This document shows, piece after piece, positions 63,687 to 64,000 of a DNA stretch of 64,000 nucleotides (positions are counted from its first letter, which is position 1; every line of letters starts with the position of its first letter). The DNA lies in contig NZ_FNVY01000004.1 in NCBI RefSeq assembly GCF_900104595.1, forward strand, positions 1,054,001 through 1,118,000, given 5' to 3'. This stretch comes from Enterococcus timonensis (GTDB lineage Bacteria > Bacillota > Bacilli > Lactobacillales > Enterococcaceae). Both the position numbers and the translations under genes were made by a program. The notes below the pieces were generated by a model. It was not told where the DNA came from and did not search any database. It saw only the letters and a list, made by a program, of their open reading frames with translations.

Positions 63687-64000
63687 TTAACTCTTCGGCA
63701 AATAAAAACTTCGGCCATCCATGCCAAAGATTCGTTCGGAATATGTTCCGGGGGTGGTTTGGCTTAGGGCCGTTTTCATCATTTGCATGGAGGCGTCGAT
63801 CATATCGATTTGGTGTAAGATTTCGGCTTCCATCACTCGCGGTCTAACTGGTGAACCGTACTCCAATAAGCCGTGGTGCGCTAACACCATATGTCGCAAG
63901 ATGACCACATCTTCGTCGCTTGGGTCGATTTTCAAATTGCCGCACGCTTTGACAATTTCTTCATCTACTAAAACCAGATGCCCGATTAAATTCCCCTCCA
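63687..64000 (-). CDS. yhaM: 3'-5' exoribonuclease YhaM, C-terminal part (partial)
   Basis: The reading frame stays open to the right edge. The visible 104 residues are the end of a YhaM/CBF1-type HD-domain exoribonuclease: GNLIGHLVLVDEEIVKACG, then VILRHMVLAHHGLLEYGSPV with HD-domain histidines, and EAEILHQIDMIDASMQMM. It degrades RNA and DNA from the 3' end. A TTG within the window is not the true start. Confidence 0.92.
   Translation of the reverse strand, partial: EGNLIGHLVLVDEEIVKACGNLKIDPSDEDVVILRHMVLAHHGLLEYGSPVRPRVMEAEILHQIDMIDASMQMMKTALSQTTPGTYSERIFGMDGRSFYLPKS

Overview
The window is a low-GC Gram-positive chromosome segment whose gene content points to Enterococcus or a close relative. 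The evidence is a complete walRKHIJ cell-wall regulon, PepO, an M42 glutamyl aminopeptidase, a sigma-54/LevR-type cellobiose PTS, a lactobacillales-style folate cluster and a type II-A CRISPR-Cas9 locus. Species cannot be fixed from the sequence alone.

Region by region. 1-6,700: tail of an unknown gene, tRNA-Arg(CCU), small DUF genes, then a cellobiose-type PTS (IIB-IIA-IIC) preceded by a good -24/-12 sigma-54 promoter and its LevR-like activator. 6,700-17,200: a DEAD-box helicase, an oxidoreductase, SfsA, PepO, an MFS transporter, NagB, a DtxR-family regulator and Zwf. 17,200-22,600: folB-folK-folE-xtp3-folP (read leftward), then a YtpR-like protein, a thioredoxin-like protein and PepA. 22,800-30,300: a membrane protein, walRKHIJ and signal peptidase I. 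30,400-39,500: a hydrolase, DinB, then the replication/repair run dnaX-ebfC-recR-tmk-darA-holB-ricT-yabA-rsmI. 39,600-42,900: a YdjI-YdjG-YdjH-like membrane-stress module. 43,300-46,900: a copper ATPase with cop boxes, tRNA-Lys(CUU) and small genes.

From 47,100 to 63,450 the window is dominated by one CRISPR-Cas9 locus. cas9-cas1-cas2-csn2 are transcribed leftward, with the tracrRNA divergent upstream of cas9. An exceptionally long array follows csn2: about 102 spacers and 102 complete or nearly complete repeats, plus one disrupted repeat. Two almost identical IS3-family insertions split the array into three blocks. One insertion has a clean 3-bp target duplication inside a spacer. The other has no duplication and a mutilated repeat, so array material was probably lost there.

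Three things stand out beyond routine annotation. (1) About 200 bp past the decayed end of the array lies a solitary, promoter-driven crRNA-like element. Its repeat pairs with the tracrRNA, at two places better than the array's own repeat does. Its 12-nt guide end matches a nearby site followed by an NGG PAM, upstream of a lone helix-turn-helix gene. This is a candidate Cas9-dependent autoregulatory element. (2) Two paralogous small RNA candidates lie near 30,300 and 43,200. Each has an 11-bp-spaced direct repeat like those bound by OmpR-family regulators, a shared -10 region, anti-Shine-Dalgarno ACUCCU tracts and a terminator. (3) At least seven copies of a polarised, imperfectly palindromic intergenic repeat of about 110-120 bp sit directly after stop codons or terminators. 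The last gene, at the right edge, is the C-terminal part of the exoribonuclease YhaM.
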